A stretch of DNA of 64,000 bases, from positions 154,936-218,935 of the forward strand of contig DKPP01000007.1 in the NCBI GenBank assembly GCA_002471255.1. The letters are read 5' to 3'. Both the position numbers and the translations under genes were made by a program. The DNA comes from Akkermansiaceae bacterium UBA7331 (lineage in GTDB: Bacteria > Verrucomicrobiota > Verrucomicrobiia > Verrucomicrobiales > Akkermansiaceae). The notes under the pieces were generated by a model, which saw only the letters and a program-made list of their open reading frames with translations, was not told the origin of the DNA and ran no database searches. Below, in pieces: positions 55,701 through 64,000 of the stretch (positions are counted from its first letter, which is position 1; each line of letters opens with the position of its first letter).

Positions 55701-56717
55701 AGGTAACTTTGGTAATGATAAAAGTAGATTTAAATCCTTTTTTAATCCGCCGAATTTATTATCGGTAAGCAACCCTTGAGAAACTAAAGTAATATCATGA
55801 TAGACATCACCTAAACTACGAAATTCTTGTCTAGATGAGGTATTACCGGACATGACTAAACTATCTTTACTCACTACTTTAGCCAATTCGAAATCATTAT
55901 TGGATTGAGCTAATTGTGATAAAGTGTTTAACCCTAAATTATCTAAATATGGTGCAGGTGTATCCCATGCCCCTTGTGAAACAGATGTGATATCTTGTTT
56001 CTTAGAAGACTTATATTTCGGTAAATTGACTCGTACTTTTTGGTTCTCACCACTCACCCACCATGCGATATATTTGTTATATGCATTGGCTTTAATATCC
56101 TTATCATAGGAATCATCTACCTGAACCAATCCGGCATAAATTTCCTTATTATTTTTTGTTGTTTCCCTTTTTGTGTACCCCAAAGATCCACCACCTAAAA
56201 GGCATACTCGTTGGCTATTAGCCAATTTCTTATTAATGCCTAAAGAGTTAGTGCCTGCATTCAAATCCATTAAAGTATTATTATTAGGGTCAGAAATTAA
56301 CCAGCGACGGAATAAAGCACTACGACCTTTGGTATATGTCGACGTAATAGCTTCGCCTGTTGAGTTTTCTCGATTTAAAAAATTATCCCAACTATTCCAT
56401 ACACCTAAAATATATGGACTTTGAGATGAAGACCCTTGATCACTTTCTAATAAAATCCCGGAATTTGCAGAAATACGTTGATCAGGACCTAGCTCTCCTT
56501 GCAATTTACCAATAGCGACCTCTAAGGCAAGTTTAGCCTGTGCTTTAGCCTCAATCGACAATAAGCCTTTATCGGAAATACGTGTTTGTGTCGAAGCGAC
56601 TGTTAAAAGTCCCACACTCAAAAGAGCAAGCAAAAGCATAAGGACTATGGTTGAGATCAATGCAAATGCATATTGCTTTCTTAATCTCTTGGGGGCCGGT
56701 TTTATACGTAACTTCAT
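52776..56717 (-). CDS. Giant pilin-like protein, Verru_Chthon cassette protein A-like (copy 2)
   Basis: 1313 residues, tandem paralog of the gene at 48698-52618, with the same head (YAFALISTIVLMLLLALLSV, GELGPDQRISA). Similarity is highest in the C-terminal half, with long blocks such as YSPYQFEVKQANS shared by both. The pair has separate terminators (52724-52758 here; 48639-48672 for copy 1), so each is independently transcribed. The N-terminal basic stretch MKLRIKPAPKRLRKQ fits a membrane-anchored or cleaved pseudopilin. No B, C or D cassette proteins were found next to either copy. Function unknown. Confidence 0.65.
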   Translation of the reverse strand: MKLRIKPAPKRLRKQYAFALISTIVLMLLLALLSVGLLTVASTQTRISDKGLLSIEAKAQAKLALEVAIGKLQGELGPDQRISANSGILLESDQGSSSQSPYILGVWNSWDNFLNRENSTGEAITSTYTKGRSALFRRWLISDPNNNTLMDLNAGTNSLGINKKLANSQRVCLLGGGSLGYTKRETTKNNKEIYAGLVQVDDSYDKDIKANAYNKYIAWWVSGENQKVRVNLPKYKSSKKQDITSVSQGAWDTPAPYLDNLGLNTLSQLAQSNNDFELAKVVSKDSLVMSGNTSSRQEFRSLGDVYHDITLVSQGLLTDNKFGGLKKDLNLLLSLPKLPDEMIGNNKDIGLRPTNSEDGSPSVANRPISSWNQLYLWSNLWNPELKDGQDQSAVLSWSGQTPMTYIASDAEASVKMMDNKHTYVRHPILLRFYSFVGINLIKREYANSMGAGAIDVRVSVIPVFVWWNPYNVDMKLTDASGNPWFSNYGQYRFMPLLLSHNMQSHGLPLDAIRETYTENPLTPFLSVVYGNRQIADFGASFRDSNILDNSGKANKKGDFSTIKAGEIIVFAQPVSTMAAGAGDRGSVQRAKENGFDIVTDNFAFKTGWSQEPNQVSAYAVNLCDGQRYDVLENNSYGRTDKIAKISTKFAESYNDLRGNNGTGDATPKNHVLASKYTEEFDSKSNKLGTFVMAPGLMDITKIGTSTKLSGSNTADPEIMLKATPATINMNWGAWEQPLMDLIRVPAELWLHKATDDEEYSRKGYAGQAIEDSTFVSYFGISTKWGKTPIVGAYPANKDYRAKTWQHSSPLFWGGQMIKATELGRSYSPYQFEVKQANSTFAPITISNILSNDGTKLSPFGGPGAEQINKIVASELPLQQPYSLAGFAGFRLTPGWYRTDSLPQTAKRFAYQSGVPGVGIGNSFADPMIPGDKVFSNNNVFGDETLADFWDHGFMINDALWDSWYTSSLATRPKDITNPSGVQNVKTVIQEVFATDMSNQKNMMSNKRNVPDGRGLSTSEIVNTLTDQDGYKKSAQFFTVSGAFNINSTSSKAWESVLLGLKDRQLLHSESGKPQEIQSSNEALFSRFGIASSNKSHIDEYGSVGITNGISSNDAQAWSDLRKISESQLKQLAEEMVKQVRKRGPFLNMAEFVNRRLTTDELGIKGALQAAIDNSNINSAFNELSDTIINPAASYPFPAAAKGSAYTAAPGYLIQSDVLAVLGNILTTRDDTFVVRAYGQVTNKAGKILSHAWCEAVVQRSVEYVDPSNAPETAALDLNMATGAVEKSQLSSINRAFGRRFNIISFKWLAPEEV

Positions 56718-56946
56718 AGTAATACAAAATCTAAAGTAACAAATCTAAGAATTTTGTCTGTAATCTTAAGATTTCTCAGATACTGCACAAGAGAAAAACA
56801 CTATGGACAATTCCTCATAAAAACCCATCTTTCACAACTAATAGAGTAGTAAGTTTTTTAGCTAAATGAAAATCTTGCATTTATGACAATAAAAAATAAT
56901 AAGACCAAATAACAACATGAAAAAAAATGAACAATAGGACACAAAA

Positions 56947-56984
56947 AAGCCGTATCTCCTACCATTTAGTAGAAAATACGGCTT
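56947..56984 (-). terminator. Terminator of the argS operon
   Basis: A 9-bp stem (56947-56955 with 56976-56984) with a 20-base loop that can fold further, and a T run on the - strand. It lies 15 bases after the Gfo/Idh stop. Confidence 0.8.
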
Positions 56985-56999
56985 AGAGAAAATGTGATA

Positions 57000-58316
57000 T
57001 TAGTATGACAAATTACCAGAAAGAACCAAACGTTCAAATTCAGCAAGATCCACTACTTGACCTGTTCGACGAGCATGTTCGGTAGCAAAGGCCATTACGT
57101 GAGAATGGGCTGAGTCCTGAATGGACGTAGTCATTTTTTCGACCGGCACATTCAACATATCATCATATAAGGCACACATAAGACCCCAGTCACCACCACC
57201 ATGGCCTTGATAACCGGCGTCACTATCTTCCAATTCAACAACGCGGGTTTCACCACCGAAATGAGGAGTCACGCTGATTTCGCCAGGGCCATTGTTTTTA
57301 TAGAACACACCGGCACGAATCTTACCTTTAGTACCATAGATCTCAATATGACGACCTTCTTCAAAGGCGGTCATTGTAAAGGTACCGGTCAAACCACCCT
57401 CAAACTTCATAATGGAAACTTGGTGGTCTGGTTGGTCGTTATCGCATTGCATAGCATCGCGACCCCAAGGAGAGGTTTTAAGCCATTCGTAAATTTCATC
57501 TTCAGAGGCTGTCTCATAGCGATCATATACCATTCCTAACCAGCGTTTCGCATCTTCAGCTGTAGCATATTTACGAGCATCGTATGGATCTTCACCTACA
57601 GGCGTCGTCCAATCAACACAGCGATCAGGGCGTGCTTCATTTAATGTAGCCTTAGTGAAAAAGCTTAATTCCCCAAAGCTCGCTACAGAAACACATTTAC
57701 GACCCATAAGCCAATAAAGAATGTCCATATCATGGCAGCATTTAGCAACAATCATCGGAGTGGATGTTTTACTATTACCCCAATGCCCGCGAACGAATGA
57801 GTGAGCGAAATGCCAAGCACCTACGCCTTCATTGGCATTAAAAGTCATGATTTCGCCAATTTCACCACTTTCGATGATTTTTTTCAAAGTGCGGTAAAAT
57901 GGAGTGTAACGTAATACGTGACACACTGCCACACGACGATTAAGCTCATTTGTCAAATCACGCAAAATCAACGCTTCACGCAACGTTTTGGAAATCGGCT
58001 TCTCAAGAAGAACATTATATCCTAATTCTAAAGCCTTTTTACATGGCTCGAAGTGATAATCATCTTGAGTTCCGATAATGGCCACATCAGCCAATTTTGG
58101 TTGAGCCAAGATTTCATCTGCACTTGCAAACATTTTAACATCTGCTCGCTCAGATTCCGGTGCAAAATCTCTCACTGCCTCCGTGCGAACAGGCACAGGG
58201 TCAGCCGCAGCAACGATACGATACTTATCCGGCATCTCCATCGCCAACTTCATATAAGTACGGGTGCGTGAACCACAACCGATACCAGCCAAATCCAATC
58301 TTTTTTGTTCAGACAT
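57000..58316 (-). CDS. Gfo/Idh/MocA family oxidoreductase
   Basis: 438 residues, NAD(P)-dependent. The N-terminal Rossmann motif is AGIGCGSRTRTY, with a second family motif VLLEKPISKTLREA (the EKP catalytic Lys) at about residue 100. The C-terminal domain is the usual beta-sheet substrate domain. Substrates in this family are sugars, inositols or glycosides; the substrate here is open. It is the last gene of the argS operon, 18 bases after the peptidase gene. Confidence 0.8.
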   Translation of the reverse strand: MSEQKRLDLAGIGCGSRTRTYMKLAMEMPDKYRIVAAADPVPVRTEAVRDFAPESERADVKMFASADEILAQPKLADVAIIGTQDDYHFEPCKKALELGYNVLLEKPISKTLREALILRDLTNELNRRVAVCHVLRYTPFYRTLKKIIESGEIGEIMTFNANEGVGAWHFAHSFVRGHWGNSKTSTPMIVAKCCHDMDILYWLMGRKCVSVASFGELSFFTKATLNEARPDRCVDWTTPVGEDPYDARKYATAEDAKRWLGMVYDRYETASEDEIYEWLKTSPWGRDAMQCDNDQPDHQVSIMKFEGGLTGTFTMTAFEEGRHIEIYGTKGKIRAGVFYKNNGPGEISVTPHFGGETRVVELEDSDAGYQGHGGGDWGLMCALYDDMLNVPVEKMTTSIQDSAHSHVMAFATEHARRTGQVVDLAEFERLVLSGNLSY

Positions 58317-58334
58317 ATTATTAATGTTAAAAAG

Positions 58335-60437
58335 TTATTTAATGATTCCTGATTTTTTCAAAAGAGCCTTAGGTTCAGGATCGCGACCCATGAAATCATG
58401 ATATAATTCCGAAGCCGGCTTGCTATTACCTTTACTGAGAATAAATTTTCTAAAATCTTTGCCGGTTTGTTCGTTAAGAACGCCCTCTTGCATGAAACGA
58501 CTAAAGGCATCGGCCTCCAATACTTCAGCCCATTTATAAGAATAATAGCCTGATGCATAACCGGTAGGATGAGCAAAAATGTGAGTCAATCGTCGAGCTA
58601 CGGAAGGAGCCTTAGTGGACATTGGCACACGATAATCAGCCAATATTTCACGATCGATTTCTTCAATATCACGACCTTTGTATTGGTCTCGGTTGACGTG
58701 TAATTCCAAATCCAATTTACCGAATGTCAATTGACGCATAAAGTCACTACCGCTCATGTAATTACGGGCAGCACGCATTTTATCGAACAATTCATCGGAA
58801 ATGGCTTCACCGGTTTGGTAGTGCTTAGCAAAGATATCAACCGATTCACGTTCCCAACACCAGTTTTCCATGATTTGAGAAGGTAATTCTACAAAGTCCC
58901 AAGCAACATTAGTGCCGGAAAGTGATTTTACTTCAACGTCGGAAAGCATTTGGTGCAACAAATGACCAAATTCATGGAAAATTGTTTCTACTTCACGATG
59001 AGACAATAACGCCGGCTTATCACCTACCGGCTTGGTCATATTACCAACCATCAAAGCTAAATGTGGCTGACGAGCCTCCCCATTTAAGGAAGGCAAACCT
59101 GCTTCTAAGCAATTCATCCAAGCCCCTGAGCGTTTGGAATCGCGTGGATGCCAATCTGCATAAAACGAACCTAAATGCTCTTTCGTCTCTTGATCATAAA
59201 CATCATAGAAAAGCACTTCATCATGCCAAACTTCTACGGCACCCTCCGGCACTTCTTCACCATTTTTCACGCAATAGGTAGGCTTCTGCTCAACGGTAAA
59301 ACCAAATAGTTTAGAATAGATCGCAAACAATCCTTCCATTACACGCTCAACGGAATAATAAGGTCTTAAATCTTCTTCATCAAAATCATACAATTCTTTA
59401 CGTCGCTTTTCAGACCAGTAACCCACTTCCCATGGATCGAGCAAATCACATGCTTTGCCGGTCTTTTCAACCTTATAGTCCAAAACAGCGCTCATATCCG
59501 ATAAATAGGCATCTTGCACTTGATCATGTAATTCATTGACGAAGTTTAGTGCATTCTTACCCGAACCTGCCATGCGGCGAGATGTTGCGTAATCGGCAAA
59601 GGATTCATAGCCTAATAAAGCGGCTTTACGCTCACGTAAATCTAAAATTTCTTCGATCAACTTAGCATTGTCGTACTTGGCACCATTACCAATTGTACAA
59701 GAACCTTCCCATACGGATTTTCGTAATTCATCTGAATCGGCAAATTGTAAAACAGGCTGAATGGAAGTATATTGTTGAGTAAATCTCCATACGGGAGACT
59801 CTTCACTACCATGCCCATTTGCTAAGGCATCAAGACGAGCACCCTCTTTCGCAAATTCAGGTAATCCCGCCAATTGAGATTCGTCAGTAATCAATAATTC
59901 CCAAGCATTGGTAGAATCAAGTACGTTTTCTGCGTATTCTTTCGTTTTCAAGGCGAGAGTAGATTCTAGTTCCGCATACTCCGGTTTAACAGCATCAGGC
60001 AGATCGGCTCCGCTTTCTTTAAAGTCCAATAATGTTTCTTGGATATAACGTTGCTTTACCGGGCTTAGATCTTTTACCCAATCAGATTGTGCTGCCTGTT
60101 TAAGCACATTCCATAAAGCAGGATTCAAAGAAATCGAAGAAGAGAAAGACACCACGGCCGGCATCATTTCACCAATGACTTCACGTTGCTCTGCAAAGTC
60201 ATTTACGGAATCCAAATGCATGAGCCTTCCCCAGCCTCTATTGAGTTCCTCCGTAGCGGATTCCAATGCGCCAAATGTATTTTCATAAGTCATTTCCGAT
60301 GGAGATAACTTGGTAAGCTTATCGATACGAGATTGAGCTAAAGAAATAGCGTGCTCCATGTCTGCTTTGACGCATTCAGGCTTTAACTCTGACCATTTTA
60401 CATGGAAAGAAGGATCTAAAAAAGGATGAGAACTCAT
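58335..60437 (-). CDS. prlC: M3 family metallopeptidase, oligopeptidase A type
   Basis: Cleaves short peptides in the cytoplasm. From the chosen start it has 700 residues. The zinc motif is IFHEFGHLLHQ (HExxH), with the third ligand downstream in the family-typical helical region. The start is set at the Met of MSSHPFLDPSF; the longer frame from 60491 would overlap the TPR gene end and adds odd residues. It probably handles signal peptides and peptides imported by the POT transporter; this link is inferred. The TPR gene stops 11 bases upstream. Confidence 0.85.
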   Translation of the reverse strand: MSSHPFLDPSFHVKWSELKPECVKADMEHAISLAQSRIDKLTKLSPSEMTYENTFGALESATEELNRGWGRLMHLDSVNDFAEQREVIGEMMPAVVSFSSSISLNPALWNVLKQAAQSDWVKDLSPVKQRYIQETLLDFKESGADLPDAVKPEYAELESTLALKTKEYAENVLDSTNAWELLITDESQLAGLPEFAKEGARLDALANGHGSEESPVWRFTQQYTSIQPVLQFADSDELRKSVWEGSCTIGNGAKYDNAKLIEEILDLRERKAALLGYESFADYATSRRMAGSGKNALNFVNELHDQVQDAYLSDMSAVLDYKVEKTGKACDLLDPWEVGYWSEKRRKELYDFDEEDLRPYYSVERVMEGLFAIYSKLFGFTVEQKPTYCVKNGEEVPEGAVEVWHDEVLFYDVYDQETKEHLGSFYADWHPRDSKRSGAWMNCLEAGLPSLNGEARQPHLALMVGNMTKPVGDKPALLSHREVETIFHEFGHLLHQMLSDVEVKSLSGTNVAWDFVELPSQIMENWCWERESVDIFAKHYQTGEAISDELFDKMRAARNYMSGSDFMRQLTFGKLDLELHVNRDQYKGRDIEEIDREILADYRVPMSTKAPSVARRLTHIFAHPTGYASGYYSYKWAEVLEADAFSRFMQEGVLNEQTGKDFRKFILSKGNSKPASELYHDFMGRDPEPKALLKKSGIIK

Positions 60438-60448
60438 ACGGATGTAGG

Positions 60449-61987
60449 TTATTTGGATTGTTTTCGAAGTTTTTTTAATAATTCCACACAATAGGGATTA
60501 TTAGGAAATTTTTTCAAACCTTCTTCTAAACATTCAATGGCTTGTGCATTTTCTCGTTTATTAAGATAGGCTTTAGCGAGCAAAAATTCTTGCGGATAGG
60601 GTAAATCAGGTGGAGTAAAGAGGAAAGCTCCCTGTTGGGCATCACATGCATTTTTTAGCCATGAAGCCTGGGAATTCACATAAGTCATGGATTGAATACG
60701 CATCATATAAACCACCCCTAATTGGATGGCACGTCTTATATAGGGCTCTTCTCCCGGGTTTACTTCCAAGCTCAATAGATCGGATAATGATGATAAGCGT
60801 TTCTTGATCGAATCATGATAAAGCTGGGCTCTCTTCCATTGCTTGCTTTGAGTGGCTAGCTTAGCTTGAGCGAAATCTTGATGAATGCCTAACAATTCAG
60901 GATTCAAATCTTTTAAAGTTTTTTCGGCTTTGTCAGATAATGCTTTCCACTCTTTCTCATTAAGGACTTCCCAATGAGCTAATTTTAAACGCAAGGGTAA
61001 ATCAGCGCCCATCCATTTATGTGCTAATACAGCTACACCTTGATTTTGATCTTTGTCAAATTTGAGCTCGGCTATTTTCGTTGATTCTTGCTGACTTTTC
61101 TTCTCATCTCCCAATAAAAAATAGCATTGAGCCAAATAAATCTTTCCTAAAATATGGTTAATGGAATCTGATGAGGAATGGTTCCCCTCTTTTGTTTCTT
61201 TTTCCAATAATTTCATCGATTGAGAAAAACTCTCAATAGCCTTCGGGAATTGACCTAAAGCATAATAGATCACTCCGGCTAAATAATGTGATTGCGCATA
61301 GTCCGGGCGTAATTCTACACAACGCTTAGCGTGATCTAAACAAATCAGACGTTGTTCATCCGATGTTTGGTCATGAATGTTAAGTGCCGTCAAAAAATGA
61401 CCAATATATAAATCAGGTGCATTTTTGAGTAATGTTGGTAAAAAGTCATTTTCATCCACTTGTCGTAGAGAACGCTTCATGTGATGAGCAATCATCCCCA
61501 AAATAGGATCTCGAGGCCATTGCGAGGACATATCACCGACTAATTGATAGGCTTCATCAGATCCATGCAAAACGAGGGTTAAAGCGAGTGCCGCATATTG
61601 CTTTTCCCGCTCGGATGCCGGAGATTGCTCACCCAATAAGGCTTGCAAATTCTCCAAGGCACGAATTTTCAATGCTTTTTTCTCCGGCCCGAAAGGATAG
61701 AGAGCCATAGCCATCCCCCAATGAGCCATAAGACAATCGGGGTCGAGCTTAGCGGCTCGTTCAAAGCATTGAATCGCAGATAAGGAATTCATCGTCATCA
61801 AATGCTCCAATCCCTGCAACACCAACTGCTGAACCTCTCCGTCATTAGCACTTATTGCCATTATAGGCAGACCGACACGAACAGAACTAGGCTCCTCCAC
61901 CGAGTCAGAGGAAAGACTTCCCGTAGACTCGGCAAAAGAAGTGAATGCAGTAAAATAAAGGATGGAAATGAGACGATGCATCCTCAT
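60449..61987 (-). CDS. TPR-repeat exported protein
   Basis: 512 residues. Signal peptide about 1-20 (RLISILYFTAFTSFAES). The rest is helical with several TPR-like units, such as MNSLSAIQCFERAAKLDPDC, AQSHYLAGVIYYALGQFPK and AQAIECLEEGLKKFPNNP. It likely mediates protein contacts in the periplasm. The start ATG (61985-61987) shares one base with the argS TAA stop, giving a TAATG junction and likely translational coupling. Function beyond scaffolding is unknown. Confidence 0.75.
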   Translation of the reverse strand: MRMHRLISILYFTAFTSFAESTGSLSSDSVEEPSSVRVGLPIMAISANDGEVQQLVLQGLEHLMTMNSLSAIQCFERAAKLDPDCLMAHWGMAMALYPFGPEKKALKIRALENLQALLGEQSPASEREKQYAALALTLVLHGSDEAYQLVGDMSSQWPRDPILGMIAHHMKRSLRQVDENDFLPTLLKNAPDLYIGHFLTALNIHDQTSDEQRLICLDHAKRCVELRPDYAQSHYLAGVIYYALGQFPKAIESFSQSMKLLEKETKEGNHSSSDSINHILGKIYLAQCYFLLGDEKKSQQESTKIAELKFDKDQNQGVAVLAHKWMGADLPLRLKLAHWEVLNEKEWKALSDKAEKTLKDLNPELLGIHQDFAQAKLATQSKQWKRAQLYHDSIKKRLSSLSDLLSLEVNPGEEPYIRRAIQLGVVYMMRIQSMTYVNSQASWLKNACDAQQGAFLFTPPDLPYPQEFLLAKAYLNKRENAQAIECLEEGLKKFPNNPYCVELLKKLRKQSK

Positions 61988-63744
61988 TACATTTTGTCAG
62001 GCAATTGAATACCTAATAAGCCCATACCATGCTTTAACACACGGGCTGTGGCTTCACAAATGGCAAGACGGGAATGGCGAACCTTACCTTCGGACTTGAG
62101 TACAGGACAAGCTTCGTAGAAGGAATGGAAGGCTTTTGCCAAATCAAATAAATAAGAAGCCAATACATTCGGACGACAATCATCAAGCACCATCGGTACC
62201 ACTTCACTATAACGAGCTAAAAGACGAACGATATTGATTTCCGCATCTTCATTTAATTCCAACGCTTGGGTCCAATCAATATCTTGTCCGTCAAGCTTAC
62301 GGAAGATGGAACGCACACGAACGTATGAGTTTTGCAAATAAGGAGCCGTATCACCTTGTAAAGCTAACATCTTATCCCAACTAAACACATAGTCGGTCAT
62401 GCGGTTTTGTGAGAGTTCAGCGAACTTCACAGCACCAATACCAACGATACGAGCAACTTCAGATTGCTCAGCCTCAGGCATTTCAGGATTCTTCTCTGCT
62501 ACGACTTTAGCTGCTCTTTCGATAGCTTCATCAAGCACATCTTGCAAAGATACGGTATCGCCCGAACGGGTTTTAAATGGACGACGATCTTCACCTAAGA
62601 TGGAACCAAAAGCAATATGGCGGAAATCGCCATCAGAACCACGACGGCGCTGAGCTGAAAAGATCTGACGGAAATGGAGTGCTTGAGGAGCACCTACTAC
62701 ATACCAGATGGAATCTGCTTGCCATTCTTTAATACGGTAATCAAGTGTAGCCAAATCAGTCGTAGCATAGAGGAAACCACCGTCGGCCTTGCGAATAATG
62801 CATGGATTATTTCTCCATTCACCATTTTCTTGCACCAAGAAAGGATCTTCTTGAGGTGGCACGGAATGATCGGAAAAGACACAAATAGCACCATCACTTT
62901 CTTGAGCTAAGCCTTTCGCAATCATATCGTCAACCAATGGAGCCAAGGCATCATTGTAGAAGCTCTCACCTAACCAAAAATCAAATTTGATATCCAATTG
63001 CTCATAGATTTTACTTAAGCCCGATTTTGAAACATCGACACATTGCTTCCAAATAGCCAAGTTTTCAGGATCACCGGCTTGTAATTTCACCAATTCCACT
63101 TTGCAGGTATCAAGCAAACCTTCTTGCTCTTTGCACATGATGTTTACATCCTTGTAAACACGAAGAAGTTCATCGATCGGATTAGCAGCTAATGCTTCTT
63201 GATCTAAGATATTCTTCCAACCCCATAAAATCATTCCAAATTGAGTACCCCAATCACCAATATGATTATCGGTAATAACATTGTGACCAACAAATCGGGC
63301 AATGCGGCTCAAAGCGTCACCAATAATAGTGGATCGAATGTGCCCCACGTGCATCGGTTTAGCCACATTAGGTGCTGAAAAGTCGATAACAATCGTTTTT
63401 GATTGCTCGGTAAGGTTTACACCTAAGCGGTCATCATCTAGGATGGAAAGTAAGGTAGAAGCATAAAAATCCGGAGAAATACGGAAATTAATAAAGCCGG
63501 GGCCGGCAATTTCCAATGAACACATCTCATCCTTGCCTACAGTATCAACCAACTGTTGAGCTAAAGCTCTTGGGTTTGTTTTACATTGCTTTGCAAGAAC
63601 CATGGCGGCATTACTTTGATAGTCACCGAAACGCAAATCCTGGGATGGACTTACGGTGGCTTGGAATCCTTCCGGTAAGGAATCTCCTAGTACACCCTTC
63701 AACGCTACGGTCAATTTTTCTGCAAGAATTGTTGGAATGGTCAT
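61987..63744 (-). CDS. argS: Arginyl-tRNA synthetase
   Basis: Charges tRNA-Arg with Arg. 585 residues, normal length. The class I HIGH motif is in APNVAKPMHVGHIRSTIIGD at about residue 126-145. It has the N-terminal tRNA-recognition domain and the anticodon-binding C-terminal helical domain (ends GMGLLGIQLPDKM). The KMSKS region is changed, as is common in ArgS. It is the first gene of a four-gene operon with a TPR protein, PrlC and Gfo/Idh. Confidence 0.95.
   Translation of the reverse strand: MTIPTILAEKLTVALKGVLGDSLPEGFQATVSPSQDLRFGDYQSNAAMVLAKQCKTNPRALAQQLVDTVGKDEMCSLEIAGPGFINFRISPDFYASTLLSILDDDRLGVNLTEQSKTIVIDFSAPNVAKPMHVGHIRSTIIGDALSRIARFVGHNVITDNHIGDWGTQFGMILWGWKNILDQEALAANPIDELLRVYKDVNIMCKEQEGLLDTCKVELVKLQAGDPENLAIWKQCVDVSKSGLSKIYEQLDIKFDFWLGESFYNDALAPLVDDMIAKGLAQESDGAICVFSDHSVPPQEDPFLVQENGEWRNNPCIIRKADGGFLYATTDLATLDYRIKEWQADSIWYVVGAPQALHFRQIFSAQRRRGSDGDFRHIAFGSILGEDRRPFKTRSGDTVSLQDVLDEAIERAAKVVAEKNPEMPEAEQSEVARIVGIGAVKFAELSQNRMTDYVFSWDKMLALQGDTAPYLQNSYVRVRSIFRKLDGQDIDWTQALELNEDAEINIVRLLARYSEVVPMVLDDCRPNVLASYLFDLAKAFHSFYEACPVLKSEGKVRHSRLAICEATARVLKHGMGLLGIQLPDKM

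Positions 63745-64000
<256 letters not shown>

Overview
The window looks like a chromosomal segment of an AT-rich Gram-negative member of the Verrucomicrobiota, probably host-associated and Akkermansia-like in habit. The outer membrane is implied by an LpxC-FabZ fusion, Lnt and autotransporter beta-barrels. The phylum is suggested by a PEP-CTERM protein ending in an Arg cluster and by two giant pilin-like proteins resembling Verru_Chthon cassette protein A. A secreted sialidase with BNR repeats suggests access to host glycans. The assignment is inferred from gene content only. No rRNA, tRNA, IS element, prophage or CRISPR array was seen. Most of the window is housekeeping, with accessory surface-protein islands.

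Layout: 1-4690 holds a truncated ftsK, a PEP-CTERM protein with its own promoter and terminator, an HlyD-type adaptor and a YbjN-like protein. 4868-12105 holds purB, a small HTH/coiled-coil protein, tdh, a glucan phosphorylase-like protein lacking the PLP lysine, a P-loop kinase, tyrA and a Pro/Asn-rich lipoprotein. 12225-15699 is a + strand group: an MFS-acyltransferase fusion, dCMP deaminase and a Pmp3-family peptide. 15782-22617 is envelope-centred: lpxC-fabZ, a sugar nucleotidyltransferase, a phosphodiester glycosidase, lnt, a ferredoxin, a DUF721/DciA-like protein and an acyltransferase-3. 22740-25339 is a - strand operon (Sel1 protein, GNAT, hpt, an unknown His-rich protein).

25537-29581 is a tandem pair of HAF-repeat autotransporters. 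The left copy is intact; the right copy is broken by two frameshifts inside its repeats. 29802-41322 is a + strand stretch: pdxA, metY, addB-addA, two small regulatory-looking genes, a polyprenyl diphosphate synthase and a class V aminotransferase. 41319-46710 on the - strand carries a POT transporter, a PpiD/SurA-like chaperone and class I fumarase, with a 545-base gene-free stretch containing three hairpins. Then come the sialidase (+), two tandem giant pilin-like genes (-), and the tightly packed - strand operon argS, TPR protein, M3 peptidase, Gfo/Idh oxidoreductase. The window ends in a long A run followed by a T run, which looks like a contig end.

No complete new multi-gene system is proven here. 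The best leads are the phosphorylase-like protein with Ser in place of the catalytic-cofactor lysine, the tandem giant pilin-like genes without the rest of a cassette, the duplicated and partly broken HAF autotransporters, the three-part MFS/PlsC fusion, and a possible small RNA in the 44.5-45.0 kb gap.
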